Shown: positions 8,354-16,478, counted from the first letter of the stretch. The stretch: DNA of 45,505 nucleotides from an uncultured Fibrobacterota bacterium (GCA_903825275.1 CAIKAA010000597.1:1-45505), one strand, 5' to 3'. Numbers and translations: made by a program. The notes: generated by a model from the letters alone, not told the origin.

Positions 8354-9001
8354 ATGAACGCCAATTTCATCGGGGTCATTGCTCCGGTCCTTTTCACCAT
8401 CGAAATCGCCCTCTACGTGCTCTTGGTCTCGTTGGGCGTCACCGGATTGGTCCTCTTTATCTGGCGCTGGAATGCGCTGTCGGTCGCCAAGGGCGATGCC
8501 GCCAAGTGGAAGAAGCTGCTTTCCCAAGATCTCGCCAAGGGATCCAATCTCGACCACATCCAGGTGACCGTGGAAGAAGAACGCACCTACCCAGGACGCG
8601 TGGTCAAGCTCGGCAAGGATTCGGCGGGTTTGTCCCCCGAGGCCCTCGACAAGGTCTACGACGTCCAGGAATCGGCCGAGCGTCGCCATCTGGAATCGGG
8701 CGTTTCCTTTTTGGGCACGGTGGGCGCGAATGCTCCCTTTCTGGGCTTGACAGGAACTGTCTTGGGGATTCTGATCGCCTTCAACAAGTTCGCCCAAGCC
8801 GGCGGCAAGGGATCCACCGACGTGATGGTGGCGATCGCCCGCGCCTTGGTCGCGACCGCGTTGGGCCTGATCATCGCCATCCCGGCGGTGGTGGCCTTCA
8901 ATATTTTGAAGAACAAGATCAAGGGGATTTTGGACAGCTCGCGCGAAGTGCGCGGGTTGGTGGTGGCGCGCAGCCTGAACGCCGCCGCCAAGGAGAAGTG
9001 A
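8354..9001 (+). CDS. exbB: ExbB/TolQ/MotA-family proton channel protein
   Basis: A 215-residue inner membrane protein. One membrane helix lies at about 11-37 (ALYVLLVSLGVTGLVLFIW), a cytoplasmic loop follows, and two more helices form the family core at about 118-180: FLGTVGANAPFLGLTGTVLG, then ALVATALGLIIAIPAVVAF. This is the classic MotA/TolQ/ExbB signature. With ExbD it uses the proton gradient to energise TonB. GAGGAG precedes the ATG by 9 nt. It is followed after 1 nt by exbD, so ExbB here belongs to this receptor's own energising unit. Confidence 0.93.
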   Translation: MNANFIGVIAPVLFTIEIALYVLLVSLGVTGLVLFIWRWNALSVAKGDAAKWKKLLSQDLAKGSNLDHIQVTVEEERTYPGRVVKLGKDSAGLSPEALDKVYDVQESAERRHLESGVSFLGTVGANAPFLGLTGTVLGILIAFNKFAQAGGKGSTDVMVAIARALVATALGLIIAIPAVVAFNILKNKIKGILDSSREVRGLVVARSLNAAAKEK

Positions 9002-9002
9002 G

Positions 9003-9407
9003 ATGGCCGCGGCGACTTCTGCCGACGAAGAGATCATCTCGTCCATCAACATCACGCCACTGGTCGACATCTTCCTGGTCCTTCTGATCATCTTCATGAT
9101 CACAAGCTCGGTGATCGACCAACGCGAGATCGCGCTCCAAGTCCCCAAGGCGGCCCACGCCGGCCAGCAAGCGCCCAAGGCTTCGGGCCTGGTGGTCGAC
9201 AAGGAGGGGAACACCTACTTGGATGGACAGAAAATGGACTCGGCGTCCATCGCGGCGGTTTTGCGGGCTGCAGTGTACCGCGATCCAGACCACCAGGTCT
9301 TGATCGGCGCCGACCGTGACCTCAAGTACCAAAACGTGGTGGACATCATCGACTTGGTGCGTGGGGCGGGAATCACCAAGTACGCCCTCAAGGTGGTTCG
9401 CCCGTGA
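9003..9407 (+). CDS. exbD: ExbD/TolR-family protein
   Basis: A 134-residue protein with a short cytoplasmic N-terminus, a single membrane helix (about 17-37, TPLVDIFLVLLIIFMI) and a periplasmic ExbD domain (VVDKEGNTYLDGQKM, VLIGADRDLKYQNVVDIIDLVRGAGI). D21 in the helix (PLVDIF) is the conserved acidic residue thought to carry the proton. The stop overlaps the GTG start of tonB by 4 nt, indicating translational coupling. Confidence 0.94.
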   Translation: MAAATSADEEIISSINITPLVDIFLVLLIIFMITSSVIDQREIALQVPKAAHAGQQAPKASGLVVDKEGNTYLDGQKMDSASIAAVLRAAVYRDPDHQVLIGADRDLKYQNVVDIIDLVRGAGITKYALKVVRP

Positions 9408-10162
9408 CCCCAGTCCTTCGCAACCGCATCCGCCACCGGGGGGTGTTGGCGCCATCGCCCAATGGGTTCCACCTGCCCGAAATTCCCCGCCGGGGAATTG
9501 GGTGGAGGGAGCTGATTTGGGCGTTGGTGTTCCTGGGTGCCTGGGCGAGTCTTTTTTCGATGTCCTTGATCTTTCGCGACTCCATTCCATTGGACGAATT
9601 GGTGACGATCGTGGATGTGAAGGAACCGCCCCCGCCCCCGCCACCACCGCCCAAGGAAGAGCCCGTCAAACCCAAGGATATCGAGCCACCCAAACCTGTG
9701 CCTCCCGATCCCGACCAGCCTCCTCCGCCACCATCCAGCCTGCCGCCACAGCCGCAATTTGGACTTCCGGAAGACGCGACCTCGGCCAACGGAGGCTTTG
9801 CCGTGGCGACGGGCAATTCGCTGATGACAAAACCTGACGAGGTGGTCAAGAAGCCGCCTGTGGCGACCGCCTTGCCACCGGCACCTCCAATCCAGTCGAG
9901 TTTTGACGCCCAAGTGGTCCAAGAAATACTCCCTGAATACCCAGCTTGGGCTGAAGAACAGGGCGTTCAAGCGGTGGTGGATGCGATGATCACTCTGGAT
10001 GAAAAGGGGAAAGTTTCCGATTTCAAGATCTTGCGATCGGCAGGCAATGATTTTGATGTGTCTGCCCGACGCGCCATCTATGCCACAATTTTCAAACCTC
10101 TAATCGACCATGGAAAACCTGTGCCTTGCCGGATTCGATACAAATTCAAATTCCAATTGTAA
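9404..10162 (+). CDS. tonB: TonB-family energy transducer
   Basis: A 252-residue protein starting at a GTG that overlaps the exbD stop. A membrane helix (about 37-57, IWALVFLGAWASLFSMSLIF) is followed by a run of prolines and a Pro/Glu/Lys-rich spacer (about 70-120) that spans the periplasm, then a C-terminal TonB domain (about 165-252: VQEILPEYPAWAEEQGVQA, DEKGKVSDFKILRSAG, and a Pro-x-Pro region near the end). It is the last gene of the receptor locus. It probably contacts the TonB box of the receptor encoded at 4212. A GC-rich hairpin follows at 10208. Confidence 0.93.
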   Translation: MTPVLRNRIRHRGVLAPSPNGFHLPEIPRRGIGWRELIWALVFLGAWASLFSMSLIFRDSIPLDELVTIVDVKEPPPPPPPPPKEEPVKPKDIEPPKPVPPDPDQPPPPPSSLPPQPQFGLPEDATSANGGFAVATGNSLMTKPDEVVKKPPVATALPPAPPIQSSFDAQVVQEILPEYPAWAEEQGVQAVVDAMITLDEKGKVSDFKILRSAGNDFDVSARRAIYATIFKPLIDHGKPVPCRIRYKFKFQL

Positions 10163-10207
10163 CCGGACGTCGGTTCCGCCAGAAGTACAACGTCGAGATT
10201 TGATCGA

Positions 10208-10230
10208 GATCGCCGCCCTTGGCGGCGATC
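10208..10230 (+). terminator. GC-rich hairpin after the TonB operon
   Basis: GATCGCCGCC (10208-10217) pairs perfectly over 10 bp with GGCGGCGATC (10221-10230) around a 3-nt loop. It stands 46 nt after the tonB stop, between convergent genes, so it could terminate the operon. There is no T-run. Confidence 0.55.
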
Positions 10231-10299
10231 GCCAAATTCACGCCCTCGCGACAGGTCCCTTTTGAGCGACAAGTTGTGGGATTTGAATGACCTACAGCC

Positions 10300-11070
10300 T
10301 CAACGTCGGGCCGAAGGGTCTCGATGTTTGATGGTCTTGGTCCGCGTCTGCCGCAATCCTTCCACCTCAGCCAGGGTCAGGGGCCGCACACTTCCCTTGG
10401 CGAGTTCGCCGAGCTCCAGGTTCCCGATGCGCAGGCGGACCAAGCGTAACACCCCAAACCCAACCCGCTTGAGCAAGCGCCGGATCTCGCGATTTTTGCC
10501 TTCCTGCAGCACGATCTCGACCCAAGACCCTTTAGGATCCCCTTGCAGAGCTTTGACAGAAATTGCCCGAAGGAGATCTCTCTCGTCCTGGATCCCCTCC
10601 GTCATCCGCTGGATTTGGTCGGTTTCCAGGTTCCCGTCGATGCGCACGTGGTAGGTTTTCGAAACCCGGTTGGCCGGATCCAACAGAGCGCTCGCCCAAC
10701 GCGTGTCGTTGGTGAACAACAACAACCCTTCGCTCTCCATGTCTAGACGCCCCACGGGCCCCACATGGGGAAGATCCAAACCGTCCAGACACTTGTAGAC
10801 GGTCGGGCGCCCCTGTGGGTCGTCGGCTGTCGTCACCAGTCCGCGCGGCTTGTTGCACATCAGGTAGATCGGGGCCTTGTTTTCCAGCGGCAAACCGTTG
10901 ATCAGGATCTCGTCGGTTTCCCACGTGAGCCATTCGGGGTCGCGGACGATGCGCCCGTTCCAGCTCACCACCCCTTGGGCGACGAGCCTTTGGGCCTGGC
11001 TGCGCGAGGCGTATCCGGCGCGTTGGATGGCTTGGGCCAGACCGAAATGTTGGGAGGTTTTCAGAACCAT
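10300..11070 (-). CDS. RsuA/RluB-type pseudouridine synthase
   Basis: A 256-residue protein. An S4 RNA-binding domain (about 7-55: LAQAIQRAGYASRSQAQRLV, VSWNGRIV) precedes the catalytic domain, with YLMCNKPRGLVTT, then VGRLDMESEGLLLFTND holding the catalytic aspartate, KTYHVRIDG, and EGKNREIRRLLKRVGF. This is the RsuA/RluB/RluE/RluF group, which makes pseudouridine in ribosomal RNA. Which base is modified cannot be told from sequence. I start at the ATG at 11070, because the longer TTG frame (11130) adds residues outside the family and lacks a ribosome site. It is transcribed toward the TonB operon. Confidence 0.9.
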   Translation of the reverse strand: MVLKTSQHFGLAQAIQRAGYASRSQAQRLVAQGVVSWNGRIVRDPEWLTWETDEILINGLPLENKAPIYLMCNKPRGLVTTADDPQGRPTVYKCLDGLDLPHVGPVGRLDMESEGLLLFTNDTRWASALLDPANRVSKTYHVRIDGNLETDQIQRMTEGIQDERDLLRAISVKALQGDPKGSWVEIVLQEGKNREIRRLLKRVGFGVLRLVRLRIGNLELGELAKGSVRPLTLAEVEGLRQTRTKTIKHRDPSARR

Positions 11071-11245
11071 CAAGGTAATTCGACGCCAAACTCTGGTCGA
11101 GAAAGATGGGCGGTAAACAAAAGGGGACAAACCGTACTCAAGAGGGGAACAAAACTCGAAGGATGCGGTTCGGAAGGGATGGCGAGATAAATGGGAAAGA
11201 TCTATCCTCTATTCAGCTATAAAACCCCTCCAAAGGACTTGTTCC

Positions 11246-11737
11246 ATGAAAGCCATCCGCCGATTTCCCTCCTGGTTGCCCCGGCAGCTCGAAAGCCTGG
11301 TTTTCTCCCTGTTCGCCTTGATTTGGACCGCGAGCTTGAGCGGTTGCCAAGAACGCGTCGCGGTCTCCCCCACCCAACCCGTCGCCCAAGACAGCGTAGC
11401 GGCCAAATATGGTGTGATCACTCCTCCCAAAGACAGCGTGGCCGTCAAATACGGAGTCATCACGCCCTCCAAGGACAGCGTGGCGGCGAAATATGGTGTG
11501 ATCACTCCCCCAAAAGACACGGTGGTCAAGGACACCTCGATCGAGATCATAAAGCCCTTGTATGGCGTCATCGACAGGCCTCGTGCTTGGTATGGAACGA
11601 CCACGCCCATCCAATTGGACTCTGTGAAATACATTCCAATCGACAGCATCAAAGCGCCTGCCACAGGAGACTCCACCAAGGTGAGCTTGGGCGGTTTGGA
11701 CTCCGAATCATCGGGTGAAGGGAAGGGTGAGGCGTGA
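11246..11737 (+). CDS. Repeat-bearing lipoprotein, partner of the radical SAM enzyme (TIGR04134-like)
   Basis: A 163-residue protein. Residues 1-34 are a lipoprotein signal with lipobox LSGC (C34). The mature part carries three tandem 14-residue repeats, D-S/V-rich then KYGVITP (49-62, 63-76, 77-90), and two degenerate copies, LYGVIDRP (105-112) and WYGTTTP (115-121). It overlaps the radical SAM gene by 4 nt (GTGA). The arrangement matches the rSAM/lipoprotein system I know as TIGR04133/TIGR04134, in which small lipoproteins with YGxP-like motifs accompany a SPASM enzyme of unknown product. I infer that the YGVITP units are the modified sites, since they are the only repeated element. The ribosome site AAAGGA precedes the ATG. 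The body is otherwise low in complexity, with many Asp-Ser and Lys residues. Confidence 0.8.
   Translation: MKAIRRFPSWLPRQLESLVFSLFALIWTASLSGCQERVAVSPTQPVAQDSVAAKYGVITPPKDSVAVKYGVITPSKDSVAAKYGVITPPKDTVVKDTSIEIIKPLYGVIDRPRAWYGTTTPIQLDSVKYIPIDSIKAPATGDSTKVSLGGLDSESSGEGKGEA
11390..11515 (+). repeat. Three tandem 42-nt repeats inside the lipoprotein gene
   Basis: Three in-frame 42-nt units encode residues 49-90 of the lipoprotein. Differences between units are mostly third-position or conservative changes, which suggests that the protein repeat is kept by selection. The unit number may vary between strains. Confidence 0.85.
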
Positions 11738-12858
11738 CGAAATCGGTCGCCACCTTGCCCCTTGGCAGAAAGGTGGCTTTGGAAACCTACCGCCTCCACC
11801 GCGCTTTGCAGACGCGTTCGCACCGTTTGCGGTATCTCTTTTGGGAATGCACGCTTCGCTGCAATCTGTCGTGTAGTCATTGCGGCAGCGATTGCATCAG
11901 CACCTCCGACGTTCCCGATATGGCCTTGGAAGAATTTCTGGGAGTTTTGGACAAAATCTGCCCTAGCATCGATCCTGCTGGAACCCTGATCGTGATCACC
12001 GGGGGCGAGCCGTTGGTGCGCCAGGACCTGGAGGTCTGCGGAGCCGCTTTTCGCGATCGCGGATTTTCCTGGGGAATGGTCACCAATGGATGGGCCATGA
12101 CCGAGGAGCGTTGGATCAAGCTGGTGGATTCGGGGATCAAATCGTTGACGGTCAGCTTCGACGGGCTGGAAGAGACCCATGACGATTTCCGTCGCCGCAA
12201 GGGTTCCTGGAAGCGAGCCGCGAGGACCTTGGAATTCGCCTCGGCCACCCAAGGCCTCACCTTCGACGCAATGACCTCGGTGACGCCTCGAAGCTTGCGG
12301 GAGCTGTCCGAAATCCGCAAAATTCTCGTGGAGATGGGTGTCAAATATTGGCGACTGGACATGATCTTTCCCAAAGGCCGCGCCAAGCAACACCCAGAAT
12401 TATTCCTTTCCGACGAACAGTATGTGGAAATGATGGAATTTTTGCGTGAGACGCGCGAGCAGGGCCAGATTTCGGCCGAGTGCGGATGCGACGGGTACCT
12501 GGGCGCCTACGAAGGCCTGGTTCGCGACACTCCATTCTTCTGCCGGGCCGGCATCAACATTGGATCGGTGTTGTGCGATGGCTCGATTTCGGCTTGCCCC
12601 AGCTTGCGCGCCGATTATATCCAAGGAAACATCCGCCAAGACGACTTTTTGGATGTCTGGGAAAATCGTTTCCAGGTGATGCGCAACCGAAACTGGGCCC
12701 AATCCGGAAGCTGCCAATCCTGCAAGGATTGGAAATACTGCAACGGCAACGGACTTCATCTTCGCGACGAGAAATCCGGCGAGCTCGCCTTCTGTCACCT
12801 GGAACGACTGGAGAAAGGTCTGTCTTCCTCCATGGCAAAAGACTGGTATAACTTGTAA
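11734..12858 (+). CDS. Radical SAM/SPASM enzyme (TIGR04133-like, rSAM/lipoprotein system)
   Basis: A 374-residue protein. The radical SAM cluster motif is C43-x3-C47-x2-C50 (RCNLSCSHC), followed by GGEPLVR (SAM binding) and VSFDGLEETHDDFR. The C-terminal half has a SPASM-type cysteine set for extra iron-sulfur clusters: FFCRAG, SACPS, GSCQSCKDWKYCNG and AFCHL. The overall pattern, including GRAKQHPELFLSD and GNGLHLRDE, is that of TIGR04133. Such enzymes usually modify a peptide or protein encoded nearby, here the coupled repeat lipoprotein whose stop overlaps this GTG start. Cytoplasmic, so modification would precede export. No peptidase or transporter is adjacent. The reaction is unknown. 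Confidence 0.9.
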   Translation: MTKSVATLPLGRKVALETYRLHRALQTRSHRLRYLFWECTLRCNLSCSHCGSDCISTSDVPDMALEEFLGVLDKICPSIDPAGTLIVITGGEPLVRQDLEVCGAAFRDRGFSWGMVTNGWAMTEERWIKLVDSGIKSLTVSFDGLEETHDDFRRRKGSWKRAARTLEFASATQGLTFDAMTSVTPRSLRELSEIRKILVEMGVKYWRLDMIFPKGRAKQHPELFLSDEQYVEMMEFLRETREQGQISAECGCDGYLGAYEGLVRDTPFFCRAGINIGSVLCDGSISACPSLRADYIQGNIRQDDFLDVWENRFQVMRNRNWAQSGSCQSCKDWKYCNGNGLHLRDEKSGELAFCHLERLEKGLSSSMAKDWYNL

Positions 12859-12881
12859 TTTAGAAGCCATATGTCTATATT
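12853..12881 (+). promoter_or_regulatory. Sigma-70-like promoter immediately upstream of the DUF4143 ATPase
   Basis: The -35 hexamer TTGTAA (12853-12858) and -10 hexamer TATATT (12876-12881) are separated by 17 nt. The predicted start of transcription, about 7 nt downstream, coincides with the ATG at 12889, so the mRNA may be leaderless. No ribosome site is visible. Confidence 0.5.
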
Positions 12882-12888
12882 GTAATGC

Positions 12889-14076
12889 ATGTACTTCCGA
12901 GTATGGGAAAGCGAACTGAAAAGAAAGTTGGCGAATTTCCCGATTGTGGCGATTCTGGGGCCCCGCCAATCGGGGAAAACCACCTTTGCGCGGCGTCATT
13001 TGCCCGATTGGGCGTACTTGGACCTGGAACGTCCGTCGGACCGGCGGCCGTTGGAATCGGACATCGAAGGGCGACTGCGAAATCTCGGGGACCGGGTGAT
13101 TTTGGACGAAGCCCAAAGGTTGCCCGAATTGTTCCCGGTCCTGCGCGCCTTGGTCGACGAGGATCGTTCGAAGAAAGGGCGCTGGGTCTTGCTGGGATCG
13201 GCCTCCTTCGATTTGGTTCGCGGAATTTCGGAGAGCTTGGCCGGGCGCATCGCCTTCATCGAGCTGCCGGGGTTGCAATTGCAAGAGGTCGCGAAACCCG
13301 ATGAACAGAATTTGTCCAACCTCGTGTTGGACCGCTGGTTTCGCGGCGGGTATCCCGAAGCGTTTTTGCAGGACGACGACGTTTCGCGGACCGATTGGTT
13401 CGAGGCCTACGAGAAGACCTTCGTGCAACGCGACGTTTTGGAGCTGGGCCTTGGGGTTCAAGCCTCCACCGTGGCGCGACTGTGGGCCATGATGGCGCAC
13501 GGGGCGGGCGGCATCTGGAACGCCTCTAGTTTTGGGGCTTCGTTGGGAACAAGCTACCACACGGTGAACCGATATGCGGAACTTCTGGAAGGATCTTTCC
13601 TGATTCGTCGCTTGTCGCCTTGGTACGCCAACATCGGAAAGCGCCTGACCAAAAGCCCCAAGATCCTTTTCCGCGACACGGGGCTGTTGCATTACTTCCT
13701 AGGGATCAAAGACCGAAAGATTTTGGATGTCCACCACTTGCGCGGACATTCGTGGGAGAATTTTGTGGTGGAGGGGTTGATCACCCGCTTCACCCGGGAA
13801 CAGCCCGGGACAAAATTTGGCTATTGGCGGACCCTGGCGGGAGCGGAAGTGGACCTGATTTTGGAAAACGCGGGCCGGATCGTTCCCATCGAGGTGAAAC
13901 TGCACACCTCGCCCGTCGCCAAAGACCTGCGGGGCCTCTCGCAATGCATCCAAGACTTGGATGCGAAGACAGGAATTGTCGCCCACGGCGGGAGCCAGAC
14001 CTACTCGATCGGCGGGAAAATCCAGGCGATTCCGGCTGCCGAGTTGTTGGCGGGAAAAGCCGAGTTGGGGTGGTAG
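12889..14076 (+). CDS. AAA-type ATPase with DUF4143 domain
   Basis: A 395-residue protein. The N-terminal ATPase has Walker A GPRQSGKTT (about 25-33) and Walker B VILDEAQ (about 70), then LLGSASFDL (sensor region). The C-terminal DUF4143 part includes FRGGYPE, RYAELLEGSFLIRRL, LFRDTGLLHYFLG and a PD-(D/E)xK-like nuclease fold (WRTLAGAEVDLILE, then PIEVKL). The family is widespread and often in mobile or variable loci; its role is not settled. The following 620 nt hold no clear gene, and GACA-N5-TGTC palindromes lie inside its 3' end (13968) and 25 nt after its stop (14101). Confidence 0.9.
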   Translation: MYFRVWESELKRKLANFPIVAILGPRQSGKTTFARRHLPDWAYLDLERPSDRRPLESDIEGRLRNLGDRVILDEAQRLPELFPVLRALVDEDRSKKGRWVLLGSASFDLVRGISESLAGRIAFIELPGLQLQEVAKPDEQNLSNLVLDRWFRGGYPEAFLQDDDVSRTDWFEAYEKTFVQRDVLELGLGVQASTVARLWAMMAHGAGGIWNASSFGASLGTSYHTVNRYAELLEGSFLIRRLSPWYANIGKRLTKSPKILFRDTGLLHYFLGIKDRKILDVHHLRGHSWENFVVEGLITRFTREQPGTKFGYWRTLAGAEVDLILENAGRIVPIEVKLHTSPVAKDLRGLSQCIQDLDAKTGIVAHGGSQTYSIGGKIQAIPAAELLAGKAELGW

Positions 14077-14698
14077 ATTTGCCCCCAGCCCGCGGCACAG
14101 GACATTATTTGTCTGGCCAAAACAGTTGGAAGAGAATTGGGGTGATCCGCATTCCCGGAATTGCGCAGATCGACAATGGTGGCGTCCCCAACCAAGCAAC
14201 GCCAAGGTGACACGCCAAGCGGTTGCATTCTATTCTTAAGACACTGTGGAACCCAACCCTGTTCGCCCCCGCTGAATCGCCGGTATTTTCCTTTTTCATT
14301 TGGTCCTCGCGGCGCTCAACACCGTGCGCCTGTCATGGCTTGCCTTCCATGAATCGTGGGATGGTTTTTTTGATCCGATCCTCCTTCAGGTGCCGGACGC
14401 AAAGGCTTTTTACCGGGTGGTCACACCTAGCACCGAACCGATCGAATCGCTTGCCTCGCCAGGTACCTCACAAGCCAATCCCTCCCACAGCGGATCGACC
14501 AAAAGCTGATTCGTTCTAGGATCGCGAATGTTGAAAAGGCCGTACCAGAGGCCCTTCCCACCCCGAGCCTTTCGTATTACCTTACCTGCTGGGTGAGTGG
14601 TCCGGACTGCATTTCCGAGAACCTTTCCTCCGATCCACCCCGGAGAGCACATCAAGGCCGCTAGGTCTTGTCTCTCACGTTTACCCCGGAGCCAGAAA
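14077..14698. other. Intergenic region of 622 nt without a supported gene
   Basis: No frame here resembles the coding sequences nearby. A GACA-N5-TGTC palindrome is at 14101-14113. A short plus-strand stretch from 14597 encodes PPIHPGEH, like the start of HigA-type antitoxins, but nothing else of that family follows. A minus-strand frame across 14410-14660 is open but unrecognised. The stretch may be a graveyard of decayed accessory genes. GGAG at 14688 is the ribosome site of the next gene. Confidence 0.6.
14101..14113. repeat. GACA-N5-TGTC palindrome
   Basis: GACATTATTTGTC, 25 nt after the stop of the DUF4143 ATPase. It is one of 14 exact copies in the window; see the findings. Confidence 0.8.
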
Positions 14699-15736
14699 AT
14701 GATCAAAGCCATTCCAGAAACCAAGCAGGATCTGTTCGAACCTTTCGGAGAACTGATTCGTCTGTCGCGGTCGCAAATTTTGCAAACGGTGGATACCATC
14801 CAGGTCGAGACTTGTTGGCAGATGGGGCGTCTCCTGGTGGAATGCGAGCAAGGCCGCAATGCCCGGACAATGGGCGGGACCCGATTGTTGTCCACCCTGG
14901 CCAAGAACCTGACCGATGAATTCGGCAAGGGGTTTGACATCGCGAATTTGCGAAGGATGGGAGCCTTCTTTCAAGTCTTCCCGAATTGGGAGTCTGTCCG
15001 GACTGGCTTGAGTTGGGCCCACTACCAGATCCTGTTGCGAGTAGACAACCCGATGGCTCGGAAATGGTACATGAATCAAGCGGCGGACCAGAACTGGAGC
15101 GAGCTTGTTTTGAAAAGTCAGATTGAGAACCATTGTTTCGACCAATTTCTGTCAAACCACAATCTGATTTTCGTGAATCCCCAGCAAAAATCCAACATCG
15201 GCACCTTGACTCCTCGCGAGAATTCCCGAGACCTGACAGATCTTGAGTGTTTCGGGAATCTTCAGGCAGAGCCAATTCCTGAATTGGAGCTTAAACCCTT
15301 CTTGATCGACCATTTGCAAAAGTTTTTTATGGAGCTGGACAAGGGCTTTGCGTTCCTCGGCCGCCAACAACGCCTGCGCACCGATTCGAAGGACGTGGAA
15401 ATCGACCTGGTGTTTTACCACCACCTGCTGAAATGCTTTGTGCTCTTGGATCTCAAACCGGGAGAGCTGACTCTCCAAAGTATTGGGCAAATGGACCTGT
15501 ATGTGCGCAGGTATGATTACCTCAAGCGAGGTCCGGACGACAACTCCACTGTTGGGATTCTGCTTGGCTCGCATAAAGGGGCAACCGTCGCGCGAATGAC
15601 CGTGGTCCACGAACAAGATCTGCCACGGGCTAAAAAGTTCAAGTTGTGGTTTCCCACGGAAGATGAATTGTGCCATGAACTGGATCGCGCCCGGGCGCGC
15701 TGGGTCGAGCGTTCGGCAAAAAAGAACTCCCGGTAA
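14699..15736 (+). CDS. DUF1016 (YhcG-like) protein with PD-(D/E)xK nuclease fold
   Basis: A 345-residue protein. The N-terminal DUF1016 domain shows VETCWQMGRLLVE, LLSTLAKNLTDEFGKGFDIANLRRM and LSWAHYQILLRV. The C-terminal nuclease-like domain shows GFAFLGRQQRL, then VEIDLVFYHHLLKCFVLLDLKPG, the usual D....ExK region with Asp in place of the common Glu (DLK). The family is commonly found with restriction systems and mobile DNA; its biochemical role is poorly defined. The ATG at 14699 has GGAG seven nt upstream; a longer frame from 14597 lies outside the family. It stands alone between accessory genes. Confidence 0.9.
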   Translation: MIKAIPETKQDLFEPFGELIRLSRSQILQTVDTIQVETCWQMGRLLVECEQGRNARTMGGTRLLSTLAKNLTDEFGKGFDIANLRRMGAFFQVFPNWESVRTGLSWAHYQILLRVDNPMARKWYMNQAADQNWSELVLKSQIENHCFDQFLSNHNLIFVNPQQKSNIGTLTPRENSRDLTDLECFGNLQAEPIPELELKPFLIDHLQKFFMELDKGFAFLGRQQRLRTDSKDVEIDLVFYHHLLKCFVLLDLKPGELTLQSIGQMDLYVRRYDYLKRGPDDNSTVGILLGSHKGATVARMTVVHEQDLPRAKKFKLWFPTEDELCHELDRARARWVERSAKKNSR

Positions 15737-15820
15737 CTTAAGCCTTTTCGCTCAACCTTTCCATCGGCTTTGCAAAATTCGATGAGGTGAGGTCGGGATC
15801 AAATTTGGATCTTTGCTGGC

Positions 15821-16450
15821 ATGAAAAAATCAGCGGCGTTGGTGGGAGCCTCGGGGCTCGTGGGTGCACAACTGCTCGATCAACTGCGCGACATTCCGCG
15901 GCTGGAGGTTTGGTCGCGACGACCCATCGACCTTCCCGCCAATGTTCGTGCGACGGTCGCTTCCCAGCCACCGGTCGAGTCGGCCCCCTTTTGGGAGGTC
16001 GAGACCCTGTTTGTCGCGTTGGGAACCACCATTGCCAAAGCGGGAAGCCGTGACGCCTTCGCGGCGGTGGACCTGCAACTTGTGCTCGAATGCGCGCGGC
16101 GCGCTCGCCACTCGGGGGTGACAACCTTGGCCTTGGTTTCTGCCCTAGGGGCCGATCCGGATTCCCGAATTTTCTACAACCGGATCAAAGGCCTGGCCGA
16201 AAAGGGCGTGCGGGAATTGGGGTTTCCCCGGGTGGTCATCGCGCGCCCCTCCTTGCTGTTGGGCGATCGCCAAGAGTTTCGCGCGGGGGAATGGATCTCG
16301 CGAAAGTTGATGGGTCCCGTTCGCCAGCTTCTGCCCCGCTCCATTCGCCCCATCCGCGATGCGGAAGTCGCTCGTGCCTTGGTGAACAGCGCGAAAGAGT
16401 CCGGCTGGTCGGGCGTGCGGATTTTGGAGAATGGGCAGATGGTCGGGTGA
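15821..16450 (+). CDS. NAD(P)-binding Rossmann protein, HTATIP2/YraR-like
   Basis: A 209-residue protein with a short-chain nucleotide-binding start, ALVGASGLVGAQLL (GxxGxxG, residues about 6-19), then LFVALGTTIAKAGS, a contact strand LALVSALGADPDS, YNRIKGLAEKGV with the Y-x3-K pair, and VVIARPSLLLGDR. This is the atypical SDR group that includes HTATIP2/YraR. The substrate is unknown. Its last 11 codons and stop lie inside a 46-nt direct repeat whose second copy is at 16931, so the gene's 3' end has been duplicated around an inserted segment. Confidence 0.85.
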   Translation: MKKSAALVGASGLVGAQLLDQLRDIPRLEVWSRRPIDLPANVRATVASQPPVESAPFWEVETLFVALGTTIAKAGSRDAFAAVDLQLVLECARRARHSGVTTLALVSALGADPDSRIFYNRIKGLAEKGVRELGFPRVVIARPSLLLGDRQEFRAGEWISRKLMGPVRQLLPRSIRPIRDAEVARALVNSAKESGWSGVRILENGQMVG

Positions 16451-16463
16451 GATTGGGGAAGGC
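16417..16463 (+). repeat. Direct repeat, copy A (3' end of the HTATIP2-like gene)
   Basis: Matches copy B (16931-16978) at all but three or four of about 46 positions. It covers the last codons and stop of the HTATIP2-like gene and a few nt beyond. The core GGTCGGGTGAGATTGGGG is identical in both. Confidence 0.85.
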
Positions 16464-16478
16464 TCCGCCTTGAGGCCC

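Noticed and set aside
11390-11515. Three regular 42-nt repeats as a CRISPR array
   Set aside because: There are no spacers; the units are contiguous, in frame and encode a protein repeat.
14410-14940. 176-residue minus-strand open frame across the start of the DUF1016 gene
   Set aside because: About half is antisense to a family-supported gene, and the remainder matches nothing I know.
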